Shown here in pieces: positions 60,001 to 64,000 of a stretch of 64,000 nucleotides of DNA; position 1 is the first letter of the stretch; each line of letters opens with the position of its first letter. The stretch covers positions 6,699,778-6,763,777 of the forward strand of contig NC_091142.1 in assembly GCF_041381155.1 (NCBI RefSeq), written 5' to 3'. Under the pieces are notes generated by a model. The model searched no databases. It was not told the origin of the DNA and saw only the letters and a list, made by a program, of their open reading frames with translations. This DNA is from Argopecten irradians. Lineage: Eukaryota > Mollusca > Bivalvia > Pectinida > Pectinidae. The position numbers and the translations under genes were made by a program.

Positions 60001-63000
60001 GTTTTACACAACATTTCTTGCATGTTTTATTGATTGACTAATTATACACTTTCGTTTAACATGATGTCGGACAATAATGACAAAACTCGATTACAGATTT
60101 CTTACTCGATTAATTGGTCAAACACTCAAAACGAATGATACTCGACGAACTCGATTAATCGGAACATCACTATTATATAAATTAACAGAATCTGGCAGCC
60201 CGGAAAATTGGCAAGCTGGACCATTTGGGAGGGGGACACATGTGTTTGGACAATCAAGGGATCACTGTATTGCTTTTCCAATCACACAGGTGATTAGTAT
60301 CTGTGTGTTATAAATATAATTTTATGTCCATTTTGGCTTTGTAGAAAGAAATATTGACCGATATTGAAGACAAAATCTTAAACAAGAAAGAAGAAGGATT
60401 AAAGGTTTGTTGCTCTTTTTGTCCTAAGTTCTCTTATTTGTAACCGTTTTGTTGGACTTTTAATGATGTTTATGGTAGTGATTGACTGCAAAATGAGATG
60501 AAGTTTTGTAATTGTACCCAAACATGCATGGAAGAAAAATCGGTGAAATATCAAGTGGATCATTAATTCAATTGGCATATTACTGAGAGGGCTAATATAG
60601 GCATTGCCTGTTGCCCAATCCCAATTGTAATATTACAATAAAAATATTCTAAAATGAAATATTTTCACCCAAACTTTGATGCCAACGGCAACTGAAATAT
60701 CACCGATATTTTCACTCAAACTTTGTTACCAATTAATATCACATTTAAAACATCTTATGTATGGTGTAAACTGCATTTAAAGACACATTTAGTAATGATG
60801 TGTATTGTTTGTATATGACAGATAGTGGAAATGGAAAACAAGGGACGTGGTATTGTCTCCACAAAAGCGTTCAAGCGTGGAGACTTTGTGGTGGAGTATG
60901 CTGGTGACTTGATTGCGCTATCAGATGCCAAAGAAAAGGAGAGAATGTACTCTGAGGATCCAGAGACAGGATGCTACATGTATTATTTCAGACACAAAAA
61001 TAATAGTTATTGGTAAATGAACATAATTTATTTCTAATGAAATCCCCTGTTCATGTACTTCTTAGTTGAGTTTCTAAAATCTTCCAGCACAATCAAGTTT
61101 AAACAATATCGCTGATTGATGCAATCAAGATAGTTGTGGAAACAAACAAAGCAAAAACTATTGTGAACTTTTCTATTTTTGCATAAATGAAATTTAAAAG
61201 ACATTAAGACCAGCCGAAATGTATTAAATACAAGTTTGACTCTAAACTTTAAAATTAAATTGATACGATACTGTTGTTCAAGCCCAAAAACATGAAGAAA
61301 AAGTTGCTTTAAAAATATTTTGGTTTACAGGGTGTAATTCAGCAACAAAATTACGCTGCAAAAACACCAAGTAACCCATACAGCTATCAAGTTCAATCTG
61401 CATACAATACAATGTAGAATAATCGTAATTCCTCTCTAAATAAAATTAACATAGATATTTGCCGTTCATATAATTCATATAGTAATTGGAAAAGTCCTAA
61501 TGGTATTTTTAGCCCACCATCATCAGATGGTGGGCTATTCAAATCGCCTTTCGTCCGTGGTCCGTCGTCCGTCAGTTAACAATTCTTGTTACCGCTATTT
61601 CTCAGAAAGTGCTAAAGGGATCTTTTTCAAATTTCATATATAGGTTCCCCTAGGACCCTAGTTGTGCATATTGCATTTTGGGACCAATCGGTGAACGTCG
61701 GCCATCTTGGATTTTGATAGTTAAAGTTTGTTACCGCTATTTCTCAAAAAGTGCTGAAGGGATCTTTCTCAAATTTCATATACAGGTTCCCCTAGGACCC
61801 TAGTTGTGCATATTGCATTTTGGGACCGATCGGTGAACAAGATGGCCGACAGGCAGCCATCTTGGATTTTGATTTGATAGTTAAAGTTTGTTACCGCTAT
61901 TTCTCAAAAAGTACTGAAGGGATCTTTCTCAAATTTCATATATAGGTTCCCCTAGGACCCTAGTTGTGCATATTGCATTTTGGGACCGATCGATGAACAA
62001 GATGGTCGACAGGTGGCCATCTTGGATTTTGATAGTTAAAGTTTGTTACCGCTATTTCTCAAAAAGTGCTGAAGGGATCTTTCTCAATTTTCATAAACAG
62101 GTTCCCCTAGGATCCTAGTTGTGCATATTGTATTTTGGGACCGATCGGTAAACAAGATGGCCGACCGACGGCCATCTTGGATTTTGATAGTTAAAGTTTG
62201 TTATCGCTTTTTCTCAGAAAGTACTCAAGGGATCTTTCTCAAATTCCATGCATAGGTTCCCTTTGTACCCTAGTTGTGCATAGTACCTTTTAGGACTGAT
62301 GCATAATGCCTTTCGGGACTGATCGGTAAACAAGATGGCCAACCAGCCGCCATCTTAGATTTCATTGTTGAAGTTTGTTACCACTATTTCTTAGAAAGTA
62401 CTATAGCGATCTGTCTCAAATTTTATATGTAGTGTGTTTGAAAAAGTTTGAAAAGCAGGGAAAAAATCTCTCTTTCCATTGTCAGACATAGATCATTCTT
62501 TGGTGGGCGCCAAGATCCCTCTGGGATCTCTTGTTTTTTATATCTTTCTGACACCTTGGAGTTGAAAAAGTCATATGTCAAGCGAATAATATCTTTGGAT
62601 TAATATAAATGTGCTATGAGATAGAAAAAATAGAAAAAATCTCTTTCATATGCTGGGTATGAAGGAAAGGAATATTTCACTATCAGAGTCACTTAATTAG
62701 GTACCTTTAAAACCCTTTGCAGTCTCTTTATGAGACTTATGTTGTTTTAATCCTGTTTCTATTAAGGTTTATCTTTAATTTATGTACTGTATTTAACCGT
62801 TTCAGTATTGATGCGACAGCAGAGAGTGGACGACTTGGTAGACTTATCAATCATAGCAAAACAGCTGCAAACTGCCGCACCAAGCTCGTGGAAGTGAACA
62901 ACAAACCCTACCTCACTCTGGTGGCCGCCAGGGATATCAGCTTAGGAGAGGAACTTTTATACGACTACGGTGATCGTAGTAAAACTTCATTAGAGTCTCA

Positions 63001-63019
63001 TCCCTGGTTAAAACAGTAA
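57023..63019 (+). CDS. KMT5A: Histone H4K20 monomethyltransferase (PR-Set7), one frame slip
   Basis: Monomethylates histone H4 Lys20; acts in mitosis, replication licensing and chromatin compaction. A noncoding exon ends at 56284. Coding exons: 57023-57128, 57728-57882, 58488-58612, 58991-59082, 60345-60404, 60822-61012 and 62806-63019. Apart from exon 4, the phases agree and predict about 313 aa (human 352 or 393 by isoform). Residues 180-305 are the SET domain: ENKGRGIVSTKAFKRGDFVV, ETGCYMYYF, GRLGRLINHSK, ARDISLGEELLYDYGDRSK, and the end ESHPWLKQ. Upstream lie Lys-rich linkers and two TDYFP motifs (20-24 and 142-146), the second in the PIP-degron position. Exon 4 is 92 nt where 91 is needed: CGTAGGAGGCAGTAGG runs into a stop, while one G fewer gives IRRSSRRCKSELE, matching human VRRSSRKSKAELQ. 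Confidence 0.92.
57915..58278 (+). mobile_element. TTAA-flanked MITE family 1, copy 5
   Basis: Ends AGATGCTCCACCGCTGACA and GTCGACGGTGGAGCATCT with TTAA on both sides. It begins 33 bp after KMT5A exon 2. Confidence 0.85.
58816..58901. repeat. Perfect 21-bp inverted repeat
   Basis: Arms at 58816-58836 and 58881-58901 (GGGGTTACTATCACTGTCAT and its complement) are 44 bp apart. The left arm and following bases resemble 16975-17010 (GAGGTTACTTCCACTGTCGT then TATATCCACCCCT) and 1531-1560, so this is a dispersed short palindromic element. It sits about 90 bp before KMT5A exon 4. Confidence 0.7.
59795..59862 (+). repeat. tRNA-like relic, probably a SINE head
   Basis: TTAGCTCAATCAGTTGAGCA looks like a box A and D arm, and AGAGTTCGATCCCTGG like a box B. 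The anticodon-arm spacing is about right, but the acceptor and T stems pair badly, so this is not a working tRNA gene. It lies in the KMT5A intron between exons 4 and 5. Confidence 0.4.
61506..62535 (-). mobile_element. Helitron-like element with internal 155-bp array
   Basis: On the minus strand it begins AACAAGAGATCCCAGAGGGA (with the hairpin GATCCC/GGGATC) and ends with the hairpin AGCCCACCATC/GATGGTGGGCT followed by AAAAA. Inside, about six copies of a 150-155 bp unit (TTGTTACCGCTATTTCTCA.., AGGTTCCCCTAGGACCCTAG, ATTTTGGGACCGATCGGTGA, GGCCATCTTGGATTTTGATA) span 61584-62440. It lies in the KMT5A intron between exons 6 and 7 and has no coding capacity. Confidence 0.65.
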
Positions 63020-64000
63020 TGGGTGCCTGGGTATAGAAATGGAAGCGATACATGTATTTGTGATTTTAAGATAAATTAATCATACAAATTCAGGTGTTTA
63101 AATAAGAATGTAACTCGGTTGTGTCAAGATCTGCCTTGGACATATGATTCCTTAATTGTCAAAATTTATGTTTTTAGCATTAAGTAAGTTATGGGGGGAA
63201 AATTGACATGCCTGGTAGTCAGTTTTTGACTTGCGTTTGTTTTGAGAAATCAGGGATTGCTGGTTTGATTTTAATAGGCTTTCCCATATGATTTATTTTT
63301 TTAAATTTATGTAAAACACAAATGAATTATGTTTTCTTACATACAGAAACTACCTGAAAAGACAATGATAATCCGCATGTGATTGTGTCGTAAAAGCCTG
63401 ATATTAAATTATGAATAACTTTAAAATATGTTGTGTCGGAGTCTGAGTGAATCTCTTGATGTTCTAAATTATATAGAAAAATATTATGATGGTATGTAGA
63501 ATTTTAAGATTTTGATCCACTAGCTGTATCAATGTGTTGATTTATAAGCTGGGCAATTTTGGGATGGGGTCTTTCACCTCATTTTGGGAATTATGAAATT
63601 GACAACATAGGAAGGAAATTGTCAATGTTTTTGACTTAAAAATTGATTAACAACAATTTTCAATGGGACATATTATTGGTCTCAAAGGCCATGTTATCAA
63701 GGACTGCTAATTTCTCGTATTATAAATTGAACATGAATGTGTGAGGAATAATTTTAATTGAGTTGTGAATTCAATTTCGTATTAATTTAAATTGAATTGT
63801 GAATACATTATCATTGAATACATTACTCAATCATGACATGTGACAGTTGAAACATTTTCATGACCTGTGAATGATTGACCCGTTAGGTAAACATCATTAC
63901 TAAAGAGTTTATGTACAACTCCAATGTCGGATATATTTGGCCAGCTTATGATATTCATAAGTATGCTTATGTATTGAAATAATGTCTATGCTCAGTTACA
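63020..64000 (+). other. KMT5A 3' flank
   Basis: AT-rich sequence after the KMT5A stop, probably 3' untranslated region at first. No further exon, element or clear polyadenylation site could be chosen. Confidence 0.4.

Overview
This is nuclear DNA from an animal, most likely a bivalve mollusc. It is AT-rich, and its genes are cut into many short GT..AG exons separated by introns packed with short inverted-repeat elements, minisatellites, SINE fragments and repeats of a molluscan style (for example the 'AAGGGCCATAACTC' repeat near 17.4-17.7 kb). The species cannot be fixed from the sequence alone.

Layout. 1-1.56 kb is one copy of a dispersed 1.55 kb repeat; a second copy in the same orientation lies at 15.4-17.0 kb. 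2.3-9.84 kb (minus) holds a tyrosine-recombinase retrotransposon of the Ngaro group (DIRS order) with split direct repeats, Gag-like, RT/RNase H and recombinase frames, an SGNH-hydrolase frame, and two clusters of small RNA-like hairpins. 11.3-12.3 kb is a 42-bp minisatellite in the first intron of an unrecognised plus-strand gene (12.4-14.5 kb, 4 coding exons, 368 aa). 18.1-21.1 kb (minus) has an IFI6/IFI27-like exon and the end of a fibronectin type III gene. 25.0-27.2 kb (plus) has a three-exon gene for a small secreted protein that looks like a propeptide. 27.8-28.5 kb is a GA-rich minisatellite.

The main content is a divergent gene pair. SBNO (strawberry notch) runs on the minus strand from 55949 to 33909. 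I reconstructed 31 coding exons whose phases all agree, giving 1552 aa with the helicase-like ATPase core. KMT5A (SETD8/PR-Set7, the H4K20 monomethyltransferase) runs on the plus strand from about 56.24 to 63.0 kb in seven coding exons. Their starts are about 0.3 kb apart and they probably share a promoter. From memory, human SBNO1 and KMT5A are also adjacent and divergent on 12q24.31, which would make this an ancient linkage. KMT5A exon 4 carries one base more than the reading frame allows, and the FN3 gene has a similar one-base slip in a run of A. Either the assembly has small indel errors or these copies are damaged.

Mobile DNA. Three short element families share TTAA flanks (five, two and three copies). 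Three elements with different bodies share the same hairpin-plus-GCTAA end architecture seen in Helitron-like elements. In two SBNO introns, tandem repeats have copied a splice donor together with the edge of its exon.
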